64,000 nt of DNA from Flavipsychrobacter sp. (lineage in GTDB: Bacteria; Bacteroidota; Bacteroidia; Chitinophagales; Chitinophagaceae): the NCBI GenBank assembly GCA_031292525.1, contig JARLGY010000045.1, forward strand, positions 265,964 through 329,963. Reading direction: 5' to 3'. Below the pieces are notes generated by a model. It was not told the origin of the DNA. It did no database searches and saw only the letters and a list, made by a program, of their open reading frames with translations. Shown here one piece after another: positions 44,168-51,978 of this stretch. The stretch's first letter is position 1, and each line of letters opens with the position of its first letter. Made by a program: the position numbers and the translations under genes.

Positions 44168-44204
44168 AACAAAGAAGGCTCCGTTTCGGGAGCCTTCTTT
44201 GTTT
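44168..44204 (+). terminator. Rho-independent terminator of the bacilliredoxin gene
   Basis: Arms AACAAAGAAGGCTCC and GGAGCCTTCTTTGTT enclose a 6-nt loop; 20 bp after the stop codon. Confidence 0.9.
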
Positions 44205-44262
44205 GGTAGAATTCACTACCCGGATGTTGTATCACCTGAAGCTGATCCTATGTTCAGCCTCC

Positions 44263-44296
44263 TTTTTTGCACCGATGCTTCATCGGCTGCAAAAAA
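44263..44296. terminator. Hairpin at the 3' side of the response regulator gene
   Basis: TTTTTTGCACCGATG pairs with CATCGG(C)TGCAAAAAA around CTT with one bulged base. It lies 24 bp beyond the stop codon of the minus-strand response regulator and is probably its terminator. Confidence 0.6.
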
Positions 44297-44319
44297 CCAA
44301 ATGCAAATTTGTCGTAAAA

Positions 44320-45003
44320 CTACTTCGCCCCTTTCGGTTTCAGATCCTCTGCTAGCCTGTACTTCATAGCAAACAATACCAGCCCCGTTTTCGACTTTAT
44401 ATTAAACTTGTCAAACAGCGACTCCCTGTACCCGTCTATCGTCCGGCGGTGTACCTTCAATATATCCGCCATCTGCTCATAAGTATATTCCTGTTCATCA
44501 CACACCATTTGCAGGAACAACTTCTCTCGCTCGGTTATCTTATCCAGTATCATTTGTCGTTCATCCTTTCGGCTGGCACGCTCGGTAGCCAGCAGCGCGT
44601 TCGACAGTAATTCATTATGATAATAGCCCGTGCTCACAATATCATCAATAGCACGTTTCAGTATTTCTGCCGTGCAGGTCTTGGGCAGATAACCCCTTAC
44701 CCCCAACCTGAACAATTCTATGATCGTCTGGTCTGTAGTATCCAGCGTCAGTATCAGTACAGGGTGCTTTACTTCATGCTCCTTCAGCCACGCCGCTGTT
44801 GCCTTCCCATCCATTACCGGCATGGCAACATCCAGCAGTATCACATCAGGTTCTGTGGGTAAGGGCAGGCTGTTCACCAGGTGTCTCCCATTGTCATATT
44901 CTGCCGTTACCGTATAGTTGCCCAGGCGCTCAATAAGCTGCTTCAGCCCGCTGCGCACAACGGTATGGTCATCAACCAGCACTATATTGTATTGTTTCAG
45001 CAT
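44320..45003 (-). CDS. NarL/FixJ-type response regulator
   Basis: A 227-aa regulator. The receiver domain (1-125) has the acidic pair D11-D12, the phospho-acceptor Asp at 58 in VILLDVAMPVMDG, the Thr in ILTLDTT and the Lys in GYLPKT. The C-terminal LuxR-type HTH (about 155-215) reads ITEREKLFLQMVCDEQEYTYEQMADILKVHRRTIDGYRESLFDKFNIKSKTGLV, a recognisable but divergent form. It is the cognate regulator of the histidine kinase directly upstream in the same operon. Confidence 0.93.
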   Translation of the reverse strand: MLKQYNIVLVDDHTVVRSGLKQLIERLGNYTVTAEYDNGRHLVNSLPLPTEPDVILLDVAMPVMDGKATAAWLKEHEVKHPVLILTLDTTDQTIIELFRLGVRGYLPKTCTAEILKRAIDDIVSTGYYHNELLSNALLATERASRKDERQMILDKITEREKLFLQMVCDEQEYTYEQMADILKVHRRTIDGYRESLFDKFNIKSKTGLVLFAMKYRLAEDLKPKGAK

Positions 45004-45033
45004 AATAAGAGTACATCTTAAAACTAAAATAAA

Positions 45034-45798
45034 TTACCCTAAAGTAAATATACTCCCTTTCCCTTTTTCTGTATCTATTTTTATATTAAGATTTGCCAAT
45101 ACCGCACGCTTCATCATATTCCTTAAACCAGACCCACCGCCAGTTTGCAATGTATCCTCAAGGTCAAACCCATTACCATCATCCCTCACTATCAGCCCAA
45201 ACTCGCCCCTGCCCTTCAGTTCCACATAAATATTCTGCGCCTCCGCATGCTTCATAGCATTGTTCAGTATCTCCTGGAACACCCTGTATGTCATCAGCTT
45301 CTGGTCCTTGCCAAGGTCAGGCTCAGTATCATCATGCTGCCAGTGTATCTTAAACCTGTTCAGTTGTTGCATCCGGTATATCTCCATCTGCATCGTATTC
45401 ACCAGGCCATTCTGTTCCAGCACATCGCTGTTCAGGCTCTTGCCTAAAAGCTTCACTTGAATAATAGTATCTCCCAGCGTCTCATGCAGTGGCTTCAGCA
45501 TACCTGTAAGTTCCGGCATATCCATACGGCTATGCTCCATTTGCAGGTGCATCGTAGTCAGAAGCTGCCCTATATTATCATGCAGTTCCCGGGCCACATG
45601 CACCAGCACTTGCTCCTGCACCTCTCCCTCCACCTGCCGCAGCTCCTTCTCATAGTCCACCTGCATCTTCGCCATCTTAGTTTCCTGTTGCATCCGCTGC
45701 CGGTTAGCAATAAATATAGTCAGCGCTACCCCTGCTATCAGCAACAATATAATAAGGGTTGTAAAGACAACGGTGAATATGATGTCATTGTCTGTCAT
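45034..45798 (-). CDS. Membrane sensor histidine kinase, NarX/DesK type
   Basis: A 254-aa kinase with one TM helix (about residues 7-30), a coiled-coil linker and a HisKA_3 domain with the phospho-accepting His at residue 73 in ARELHDNIGQLL. The HATPase domain shows DDGNGFDLEDTLQTGGGSGLRNMMKRA. It has no sensory domain of its own: its input is presumably the multi-TM protein whose gene overlaps its start by 4 bp. The response regulator follows 30 bp downstream. Confidence 0.93.
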   Translation of the reverse strand: MTDNDIIFTVVFTTLIILLLIAGVALTIFIANRQRMQQETKMAKMQVDYEKELRQVEGEVQEQVLVHVARELHDNIGQLLTTMHLQMEHSRMDMPELTGMLKPLHETLGDTIIQVKLLGKSLNSDVLEQNGLVNTMQMEIYRMQQLNRFKIHWQHDDTEPDLGKDQKLMTYRVFQEILNNAMKHAEAQNIYVELKGRGEFGLIVRDDGNGFDLEDTLQTGGGSGLRNMMKRAVLANLNIKIDTEKGKGSIFTLG

Positions 45799-46448
45799 AA
45801 ATTCTTAGATACTAAAGACATTGCCTGCTTCCGACAAAGATAAAACGAATAGGAAATTAATGAATAATAAAATATGGATAATATATTATTAATATAATAC
45901 AGATTTGTAGCTGCAAAATCATGATGAGAAATCAAGTAATTAATCAGCCCAAAACTAGGAATGTTGCATGCATAATAAACTATTACGGCAATGGCAACCC
46001 AAAATTCTGGCTGTTTATAAAAAACAGTAGTAGAAACAAACAAATTCTTAAGAGACACTAGATATACAACAATTAGTAGCAAACCACCGAATAAGAATGC
46101 TCTGTTGGCAAAAATTGCTATCCCATTTGTATATAATTGAATAAACCAAAATATCGACCATATCAATAAACCGATTCTTATTAAATATTTATTTAGTACT
46201 TTATTAAAAAGATATGTCCCAGCGATTCCTGTCAACAAAGTATTAGGGAGTAAATACAGATTGAATAACCAAATATTACTTCTGTACATAATCCCAAGCG
46301 TCTCCCCAGTAACCTCTACAACTAAACTAAAAAAGGTCATATAAAAAATAGCTCTTAGAAAAATACCATTATAATTATACGATATTATGCCAAACACACA
46401 GGCAATAAGGACACTCAATAGAGATATACACGTTAATATTTGATACAT
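45795..46448 (-). CDS. Multi-TM membrane protein of a three-gene signalling operon
   Basis: A 217-aa protein with about seven hydrophobic segments, predicted to be a polytopic inner-membrane protein. Its stop codon overlaps the start of the histidine kinase by 4 bp (ATGA), so the three genes 46448-44320 are one operon. Proteins of this kind in front of NarX-type kinases in Bacteroidota are likely sensory or signal-transducing membrane modules; no ligand is known and I recognise no named family. AT-rich compared with the kinase gene. Confidence 0.75.
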   Translation of the reverse strand: MYQILTCISLLSVLIACVFGIISYNYNGIFLRAIFYMTFFSLVVEVTGETLGIMYRSNIWLFNLYLLPNTLLTGIAGTYLFNKVLNKYLIRIGLLIWSIFWFIQLYTNGIAIFANRAFLFGGLLLIVVYLVSLKNLFVSTTVFYKQPEFWVAIAVIVYYACNIPSFGLINYLISHHDFAATNLYYINNILSIFYYSLISYSFYLCRKQAMSLVSKNL

Positions 46449-46503
46449 ATTTCAGTATGCTTTAGTTTATAAAACACACTGAAATATACAATTCAATTAA
46501 TAA

Positions 46504-47346
46504 TCAATTAGATTTTTCTCTCTTTTTGAAATTGCTAATCCTTAGCGGATGAATATCAGGGGGGAAAACATAATAAGGACAATGAGGGTCAGGGGGGCAC
46601 ATGGTAGCAAAATCAGCACCATGATTATAAAACATAGATGCATATGTTCCGTTGTCCAACAGATCAGATCCATTACAATGCAAATAGATAACAATTCCAT
46701 GTGGATAGGGAACATTGGAATATGTTGACGGCTGGGCGATGTAAAAAGAGCAGCACTCAAATTGAAGATACGCTGTCTGTCCTGGTGTAAGAAGTGGCGT
46801 ATTTTGATTATACATTGCTAAAACTTCATTTTGCCACGGGAAAACAAGTGATTTTATATGCGTATTTACAGGGTTGAGCGGGTTACCTGCTGAATCATAG
46901 AAAGCATCAAAATAGCTCGGATCGTAACTGCCAGCTAACGTTGATACTCTAGGTGTACTACCATTAATCAACTGAAACCTCGACCCTCTTTCGGTTAGCG
47001 GGTACAGCAGTGGTGTTGAAGGATCGGGAGTACCCATCTCACAAGTAGCAACGGTCAAAAACCATGCATATGTTGTAGAATTATAAGAATGGAAAAATCT
47101 TAAGGCCAGCTTGGCAGGATTTATATAATTCGCATTTGTAGGATCAGTTATTGGAGTAATTATATAGCTCAAAAAATCAGTGTATGAAATAGTTACACTT
47201 TTAGAAAACCCGGAGTCTCCTTCACTGCTAATAAAATAATTTCTACCAAAAAGGTTTTCTCCGTTGTACAAATCGCTCAAACCTACCACACTTGAAGTTG
47301 GAGGGGTATGGGCAAACGATGCTTGGGTTGAGATCTTAACAGGCAT
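46504..47346 (-). CDS. Hypothetical protein, no recognised domain
   Basis: A 280-aa protein (a start two codons earlier at 47352 is possible). It has no signal peptide and no TM segment. The sequence is rich in S, T, Y, N and P with beta-strand character (for example LALRFFHSYNSTTYAWFLTVATC), and the C-terminal part carries several cysteines (FECCSF, CPPDPHCPYY) and ends in a basic tail SNFKKREKSN. I do not recognise it. It lies upstream of the signalling operon in the same orientation but 55 bp away, with no overlap. It looks like a cargo gene of an accessory region. Confidence 0.65.
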   Translation of the reverse strand: MPVKISTQASFAHTPPTSSVVGLSDLYNGENLFGRNYFISSEGDSGFSKSVTISYTDFLSYIITPITDPTNANYINPAKLALRFFHSYNSTTYAWFLTVATCEMGTPDPSTPLLYPLTERGSRFQLINGSTPRVSTLAGSYDPSYFDAFYDSAGNPLNPVNTHIKSLVFPWQNEVLAMYNQNTPLLTPGQTAYLQFECCSFYIAQPSTYSNVPYPHGIVIYLHCNGSDLLDNGTYASMFYNHGADFATMCPPDPHCPYYVFPPDIHPLRISNFKKREKSN

Positions 47347-47540
47347 AAACAAAAAGTTTAAAGTGATTTAAAAATAATTTCATCAAAGATTATAATCTAT
47401 TTAAGAGACCAAAAGGGTACTTTCCACCCAATCTACCCGTGAAAAATACTACTCCCTCCTCCGCTTTTTCACCTTGGCATATTAATTAAACATTAAGATA
47501 TTTATTCCCTCTTATATTTCCTAATGTTTCATTATTATTT

Positions 47541-47801
47541 ATGCTCAATTATCCCGTCCTTATATCCTGCGTCTGCTTCCTGCTCTTTGTTATCACCAAC
47601 ATTATCGTCTATTTAAGGCTTTCCCAAAGCCTCGCTAAATTCGCCTTGCAGCTGTCTGTAGCCATTGGCTGCGCTTATTCAATCTGTTTTTTCTACGGCG
47701 TTTACCTCCACGATTTGTTCCTTATCTCAAGCCTCGGTATAGGCCTGCTCATTATTATCAGTGTCATCATAGGCCACATAGTAAGCAGAACCAGGAAATA
47801 A
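47541..47801 (+). CDS. Small membrane protein
   Basis: An 86-aa protein made almost entirely of hydrophobic stretches (VLISCVCFLLFVITNIIVYL, LQLSVAIGCAYSICFFYGVYL, LISSLGIGLLIIISVIIGHIV), so two or three TM helices. It ends in the basic SRTRK. No family recognised. The first gene of the plus-strand accessory stretch; no promoter box found. Confidence 0.55.
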   Translation: MLNYPVLISCVCFLLFVITNIIVYLRLSQSLAKFALQLSVAIGCAYSICFFYGVYLHDLFLISSLGIGLLIIISVIIGHIVSRTRK

Positions 47802-47904
47802 TACACATACGTGTAAACTCACGTCCCTTCCCTGCACCATTTCACCTTTTCCACCATCTGTATGTTTTTCAGTTTTGTGTCAGGATACTTCCTGACCCGA
47901 TACG

Positions 47905-47925
47905 CCGAAAACGGGATTTTAGAGT
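47905..47925 (+). repeat. Direct repeat upstream of the 111-aa gene (copy 1)
   Basis: CCGAAAACGGGATTTTAGAG ends 20 nt before the ATG at 47946. A second copy occurs at 48342-48361, with one base fewer. A small hairpin GTCAGGA/TCCTGAC (47879-47896) lies just upstream of this copy only. Confidence 0.6.
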
Positions 47926-47945
47926 AGGCAGAAAAATTTAGTTTT

Positions 47946-48281
47946 ATGACAAGTCAAACAATAGAAGTATTAACCCAAATGTTGTTAGGTGGTCTATTGG
48001 GTATTGTAGGCCAAGGACTACGAATAGTCGTTGGCCTAAAAAAATTAAATGATCAAGCTCAAGCAAATAAAGTAAGCGTAACAAGTCTAATAGAAACCAA
48101 TCAATTGCTAACAAGTATTTTAATTAGTTTTTGTGCAGGTGCCTTGGCGTTGACTTCTATTTCCACTTTTAAACCCGACTTTTTAAGTACCAATGCCAAG
48201 CAGAATATTTTAGCCATAATTGCCGCTGGCTACTCAGGCACCGATTTCATTGAAGGATTCATAAAAAAACACTTGCCTTAA
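47946..48281 (+). CDS. Small membrane protein, holin-like size
   Basis: A 111-aa protein with two TM segments (LLGGLLGIVGQGLRIVVG at about 13-30 and SILISFCAGALALTSIS at about 57-74) and a C-terminal tail with a GYSGTDFIEGFIKK motif. Size and topology are holin-like, but no phage genes surround it and I cannot assign a family. A perfect 20-nt element lies 20 nt upstream of the start and is found again before the next ORFs. Confidence 0.6.
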   Translation: MTSQTIEVLTQMLLGGLLGIVGQGLRIVVGLKKLNDQAQANKVSVTSLIETNQLLTSILISFCAGALALTSISTFKPDFLSTNAKQNILAIIAAGYSGTDFIEGFIKKHLP

Positions 48282-48341
48282 TAATTTATTATAAGGCAAT
48301 GCTCATGTATAATTTCTAATACAATCAAAAAAAACGGTATA

Positions 48342-48361
48342 CCGAAAACGGGATTTAGAGT
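48342..48361 (+). repeat. Direct repeat upstream of small ORFs (copy 2)
   Basis: CCGAAAACGGGATTTAGAGT, the same element as at 47905-47925 apart from one T, again about 19 nt before an ATG (48381). A third, weaker relative, AAAACGGATTTAGAAA, is within the small ORF near 48445. Confidence 0.6.
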
Positions 48362-48432
48362 TTTGCGCAACAAAACTATCATGGCAAATAAATATAGCCG
48401 GGACAATTATATGTATAATCATATACCTATAC

Positions 48433-48561
48433 ATGCAGACGATAAAAACGGATTTAGAAAATTGTCTTCCGAAGTTAGACACAACTTTGATTTCTTTAAT
48501 AGGTATTAGTAGTGCCGCCTATGTTGCATTAAAAATAAATGAAAATAAAAGTATAAATTAA
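48433..48561 (+). CDS. 42-aa peptide or remnant of a membrane protein
   Basis: The frame ATG at 48433 to TAA at 48561 encodes 42 residues ending in a hydrophobic LISLIGISSAAYVALKINE. This looks like the C-terminal membrane-anchored end of a longer protein. Another frame of exactly the same length (48381-48509, ending in NHIPIHADDKNGFRKLSS...) overlaps it; the second repeat copy lies 19 nt in front of the first of these. A frameshift joining the two would make a 60-residue protein with a membrane tail, so this may be a broken gene. Low confidence. Confidence 0.3.
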   Translation: MQTIKTDLENCLPKLDTTLISLIGISSAAYVALKINENKSIN

Positions 48562-48619
48562 ACCTTATTACACTTATTACACTAAAAAAACAAAACGATC
48601 ACAAATAAAACAGACAGCT

Positions 48620-48976
48620 ATGCAAGTAAAAAAGGACCAACTGGCAACTAAGAAATTACAAATAACCCAGCCTAATGTTTTCCTTACAATTACCATTGGG
48701 AACAGGCAAATAGGTGGCAATCAATTACAATTTGATGGTAATCCTAATATTTTTGCAAAAGGGGACATTTCAAATTTAAATCTGGGAAGTGCTGCCGATC
48801 TGGGGGGCAAGACGCTAACAATAATTACCAACGTACTAGATGCTAATGATTCCTCACAGGGTATAGTCGTTACATTCAGTTTCCATGGAACCAACGCAGC
48901 GCCAATTCAATACACGAACACTGTAGATAATAACGGGGATATATTAAGCCTGACAACAAAATATAGTTTTTTATAA
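48620..48976 (+). CDS. Small beta-rich hypothetical protein
   Basis: A 118-aa protein without a signal peptide. It begins MQVKKDQLATKKLQITQPNV and continues as strands rich in T, N, G and I (FLTITIGNRQIGGNQLQFDG, KTLTIITNVLDAN, GIVVTFSFHG), suggesting a compact beta sandwich, and ends in the strand LSLTTKYSFL. No family recognised. It lies 10 bp before the exported 321-aa gene, so the two are probably one transcriptional unit. Confidence 0.6.
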   Translation: MQVKKDQLATKKLQITQPNVFLTITIGNRQIGGNQLQFDGNPNIFAKGDISNLNLGSAADLGGKTLTIITNVLDANDSSQGIVVTFSFHGTNAAPIQYTNTVDNNGDILSLTTKYSFL

Positions 48977-48986
48977 AACTTAAAAT

Positions 48987-49952
48987 ATGAACAGATTAAT
49001 ACTCGTTTTATTTTTCTCACTGTTAAGCATTAAAGGGTTTTCACAAGGCCAGCTGAATGTGGATGTAAATGATCTTTACACTCCAAATAGCCCTGGGTTA
49101 ATACTATTAGACAAGGCCCCGAATTCAGTTGACAAACCAACAACCCCAAAGGCATTTAGCTTAAGTGTGTTAAACCTGCTGAATGGGGGTGCCTTGGCCG
49201 TAACCCCATACTGGTTAAAAAATCATCCTACCTATGTTGCCGACGATATTTATAAGAAAAAGACGCCAATTTGGGAGACATTTAATATTTCTGCAGCAAC
49301 ATATAAAACAGATACTACGACGTCCTTTTCAGTTGGTATCCGTTCTCAACTATTGCGTATTTATTCTAAGAAAAAACGAGGCGAAGCTTCTGACGTAGAA
49401 AGACAAATACGTAACGAATTAAGCCACGGTGTAACTATCAATACAAACAAAATTGATTCTCTAAAAGGGATATATGTTAATGTAATTAACCGCCCCACAT
49501 TCGATATTGAAATTGCTGGCGCTTTAGTTGGCACTTCTAACAATGGGCCATTTAATAACATTGACGTTTCTTTAAATAAATCTGGAGTATGGCTAAACTT
49601 TAAATGGAGTCCATCTAAATGCCCTTTAGACTTTGTTGCAGTTTCCAGATATAGCTGGTCTTCATATAAATCTGAAAATACAAATGCCGATTCATCATTT
49701 CTGGATTACGGGATAGCTATGTTTTATTCAAAAAAGAAAATTGACTTATCTATTGAATACGTTAACAGAAATGATATGTCTCTTAAAAAAAATTATGACA
49801 GAATCGCGGGGGCTTTAAACTATATGTTTTCTGATAAGATTGTTGCCGTAGTATCTTTCGGTAAAAATTTTGATAATGTAGAAAATCTTTATGCGCTTTT
49901 TGGTGTCAAGTTTGGTATATCAAAACAAAAAGTGGGCATTGCAACACCATGA
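48987..49952 (+). CDS. Exported beta-barrel-like hypothetical protein
   Basis: A 321-aa protein with an SPI signal peptide ending in GFSQG. The mature part has many short aromatic strands (FNISAATYKT, FSVGIRSQLLRIYS, GVWLNFKWSP, FDYGIAMFYS, IDLSIEYVNR, FGVKFGIS) and a helical middle, so an outer-membrane beta barrel of about 10-12 strands is plausible. No family recognised. Together with the preceding 118-aa gene it forms a two-gene unit, closed by a terminator at 49979-50012. Confidence 0.7.
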   Translation: MNRLILVLFFSLLSIKGFSQGQLNVDVNDLYTPNSPGLILLDKAPNSVDKPTTPKAFSLSVLNLLNGGALAVTPYWLKNHPTYVADDIYKKKTPIWETFNISAATYKTDTTTSFSVGIRSQLLRIYSKKKRGEASDVERQIRNELSHGVTINTNKIDSLKGIYVNVINRPTFDIEIAGALVGTSNNGPFNNIDVSLNKSGVWLNFKWSPSKCPLDFVAVSRYSWSSYKSENTNADSSFLDYGIAMFYSKKKIDLSIEYVNRNDMSLKKNYDRIAGALNYMFSDKIVAVVSFGKNFDNVENLYALFGVKFGISKQKVGIATP

Positions 49953-49978
49953 TATCAATGTTAGTAAGTCATATTCTT

Positions 49979-50012
49979 AAACACGGCGCTTCATAATAAG
50001 CCCCGTGTTTTT
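49979..50012 (+). terminator. Rho-independent terminator
   Basis: AAACACGGCGCTT and AAGCCCCGTGTTTTT pair with one C/C mismatch around CATAAT, 27 bp after the stop codon of the barrel-like gene. Confidence 0.8.
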
Positions 50013-50215
50013 ATGTAAACCTCTTTTATAAAACATGTAAACTATTTAGTCAAAAACAAAAAAGATGAGTGTGGGCACTAATTCTTAATAAGCATCCAAT
50101 AAATACAAACAATTAAACAATAAGCCAAATCGAAAATACGCGTACATAAATTATCCCTCACCCATTATTTTTCCAAACAAAAAAAGCAACCCATCCATAT
50201 TTCCTCAATCCCCAC

Positions 50216-50223
50216 TACTTTTA
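50216..50223 (+). promoter_or_regulatory. TAnnTTTA promoter element with nearly leaderless start
   Basis: TACTTTTA ends only 4 nt before the ATG at 50228, predicting a leaderless transcript of the RmlD-like gene. Confidence 0.45.
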
Positions 50224-50227
50224 CCGC

Positions 50228-51106
50228 ATGAAAATTTTTATCATCGGCGCTTCCGGATTAGTCGGCGGCAATTGTCAAAAACACTTTACCGAAATGGGCT
50301 GCGAGGTTAAGGGATCTTATTTCTCATACGCAACCGACGATACCGTATTTTACAACACACTCGATACCACTCATCCTGACAACTTTGATATTATCAGTTT
50401 CGCACCCGATGTTATTGTACATTGCGGTGCGCTCACTCATGTTGATTATTGCGAAACACACCCCGAAGAGAGCTACCAAAAAACCGTGCAGAGTACTATA
50501 AATGTAATAGCTGTGGCACGCCAATGCAATGCACGCCTGGTGTACATTTCTACCGATTATGTTTTTGATGGCAAAGAAGGTCCTTATCGCGAAGAAGACG
50601 CCGTGAACCCAATCAGCATTTATGCTGATCATAAGTTAGATGCCGAACGTAAAGCGTTACATGATATAGACAATACACTTGTGCTGCGCGTCACCAATGT
50701 ATATGGCAATGAAGTACGTGGAAAAAACTTTGTAGCGCGTATTGTTGATCAATGCCTCAACAACCAAAAGCTCACACTAAAACTCCCTTACGATCAGTAT
50801 GCCTCTCCCGCCAACGCCTGGGATATTGCACGTGCCATGTATGTACTACTTAAAGACGGTAAAACAGGCATCTATCATATAGGCAGCACAGATTATCTCA
50901 ACCGTGTAGAGCTTGCGCTCCGTGTACTACAATACTTTCCCAACGCTGAGTACGATCTTATACCATTAAGTACCGCCGAGTTAAATCAGCCTGCAGCTAG
51001 GCCATTGTTAGGTGGCTTTGTAAAAATGAAATTCAGCAACGAGTATCCTGAGTTTCTATTTGGGAATATTGATTCTTACATGCAGGAAGTAATGCGCAAT
51101 AAATAG
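50228..51106 (+). CDS. RmlD-like NAD(P)-dependent sugar reductase/epimerase
   Basis: A 292-aa extended SDR enzyme. The NAD(P) motif is GASGLVGG at residues about 8-15; STDYVFDGKEGPYREED is the RmlD (dTDP-4-dehydrorhamnose reductase) signature and the catalytic Y-x3-K is in IYADHKLDAE. The C-terminal region is of the RmlD substrate-binding type. The lack of adjacent rmlA, rmlB and rmlC means it may act on another nucleotide sugar, or in S-adenosylmethionine-regulator-like proteins (MAT2B relatives share this fold). It has a promoter element with an almost leaderless start. Confidence 0.85.
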   Translation: MKIFIIGASGLVGGNCQKHFTEMGCEVKGSYFSYATDDTVFYNTLDTTHPDNFDIISFAPDVIVHCGALTHVDYCETHPEESYQKTVQSTINVIAVARQCNARLVYISTDYVFDGKEGPYREEDAVNPISIYADHKLDAERKALHDIDNTLVLRVTNVYGNEVRGKNFVARIVDQCLNNQKLTLKLPYDQYASPANAWDIARAMYVLLKDGKTGIYHIGSTDYLNRVELALRVLQYFPNAEYDLIPLSTAELNQPAARPLLGGFVKMKFSNEYPEFLFGNIDSYMQEVMRNK

Positions 51107-51423
51107 ACTCCATCAGCACCTTATAAAAATAAAAGTCCCGGCTTAGTGTCTAAGCCGGGAAAGGACTGTACTTACTAACCCATCGTTAGCAAGGCAAATA
51201 TCTGAAAAAGGTTTGGGATATGAAAATTAAATTTGCAGTTAGATATTAAATACATTAAATATTCTCTCATTCTTACAGTTATTGTCTTATAGTTTATATC
51301 CAAAAACACAAATTCAGACATAATGTCACTATTAAATTAATTTAACTGCCAAATATGGTATAAAAATCCTGCTGGCTTACCGTTTGCATAGTCTAATTCA
51401 AATCTTAAAAACAAACAAAGACT
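51107..51423. other. Intergenic region between RmlD-like and Hsp20 genes
   Basis: The 317-bp gap holds a 10-bp perfect hairpin (51136-51160) and otherwise A/T-rich sequence with no gene and no clear TAnnTTTG box. Heat-shock control of the Hsp20 gene would be expected here, but no CIRCE-type inverted repeat was found. Confidence 0.5.
51136..51160. terminator. Hairpin after the RmlD-like gene
   Basis: TCCCGGCTTA and TAAGCCGGGA form a 10-bp GC-rich stem around GTGTC, 29 bp after the stop codon. The T-rich side is on the minus strand (CTTTTATTTTT), so its orientation is opposite to that expected for the plus-strand gene. Confidence 0.65.
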
Positions 51424-51858
51424 ATGTATACCACAAGAAGAAATTTCAGCATCGACCCACGCACCTTTGGCGGATTAATTGAAAACGTATTTCAAGGTGT
51501 TAATCGTCACCACGAAGAAGCAAACGTTTATCTGGCTCCTGTAAACATTCATGAAACAGATAACAATTACGAAGTACATCTTATAGCCCCGGGCCTAAAG
51601 AAAGAGGCTTTTAAAATAAACCTCGACCAGAACATCCTCAACATCTCGTATGAACACAAGGATGAAAATAAGGAACAAGCTGAAGGCAAATGGTTACGCA
51701 GCGAGTACCGCACACGGTCTTTCAAACGCAGCTTTACGCTCAATGAAAAGATAGATGCCACTGCTATAGCAGCTAAGTACAACGATGGTATCTTAGTTGT
51801 TACCTTGCCTAAAAAAGAAATCGAAGAACCAACAGCAAAAGAAATAACTGTAGGCTAA
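51424..51858 (+). CDS. Hsp20/alpha-crystallin small heat-shock protein
   Basis: A 144-aa chaperone that holds unfolding proteins during heat or other stress. The alpha-crystallin domain spans about residues 35-135: NIHETDNNYEVHLIAPGLKKEAFKINLDQNILNISYEHK and the late beta strand NDGILVVTLPKKE, with the family's A-x-x-x-n-G-V/I-L motif in AAKYNDGILVV. The N-terminal region is short and lacks other domains. Monocistronic, closed by a strong terminator at 51903-51938. Confidence 0.94.
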   Translation: MYTTRRNFSIDPRTFGGLIENVFQGVNRHHEEANVYLAPVNIHETDNNYEVHLIAPGLKKEAFKINLDQNILNISYEHKDENKEQAEGKWLRSEYRTRSFKRSFTLNEKIDATAIAAKYNDGILVVTLPKKEIEEPTAKEITVG

Positions 51859-51902
51859 ATCATTAGATTGGAATAAGACTGATAGATTGGCAATTAGGAA
51901 AG

Positions 51903-51938
51903 ACAAAGGGACGATGCTCAACACATCGTCCCTTTTTG
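51903..51938 (+). terminator. Rho-independent terminator of the Hsp20 gene
   Basis: AAAGGGACGATG and CATCGTCCCTTT form a 12-bp stem with a 7-nt loop, followed by TTGTTT; 45 bp after the stop codon. Confidence 0.88.
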
Positions 51939-51978
51939 TTTATGATCTACAATGTCTTTCAAAAAGACAACTATTGCT

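Noticed and set aside
47946..48281. Phage remnant with holin
   Set aside because: Only size and two TM segments suggest a holin; no endolysin, capsid, integrase or terminase gene is near.
48381..48509. 42-codon frame as a separate gene
   Set aside because: No recognisable sequence, overlaps another frame of the same length; kept only as a possible broken gene in the findings.
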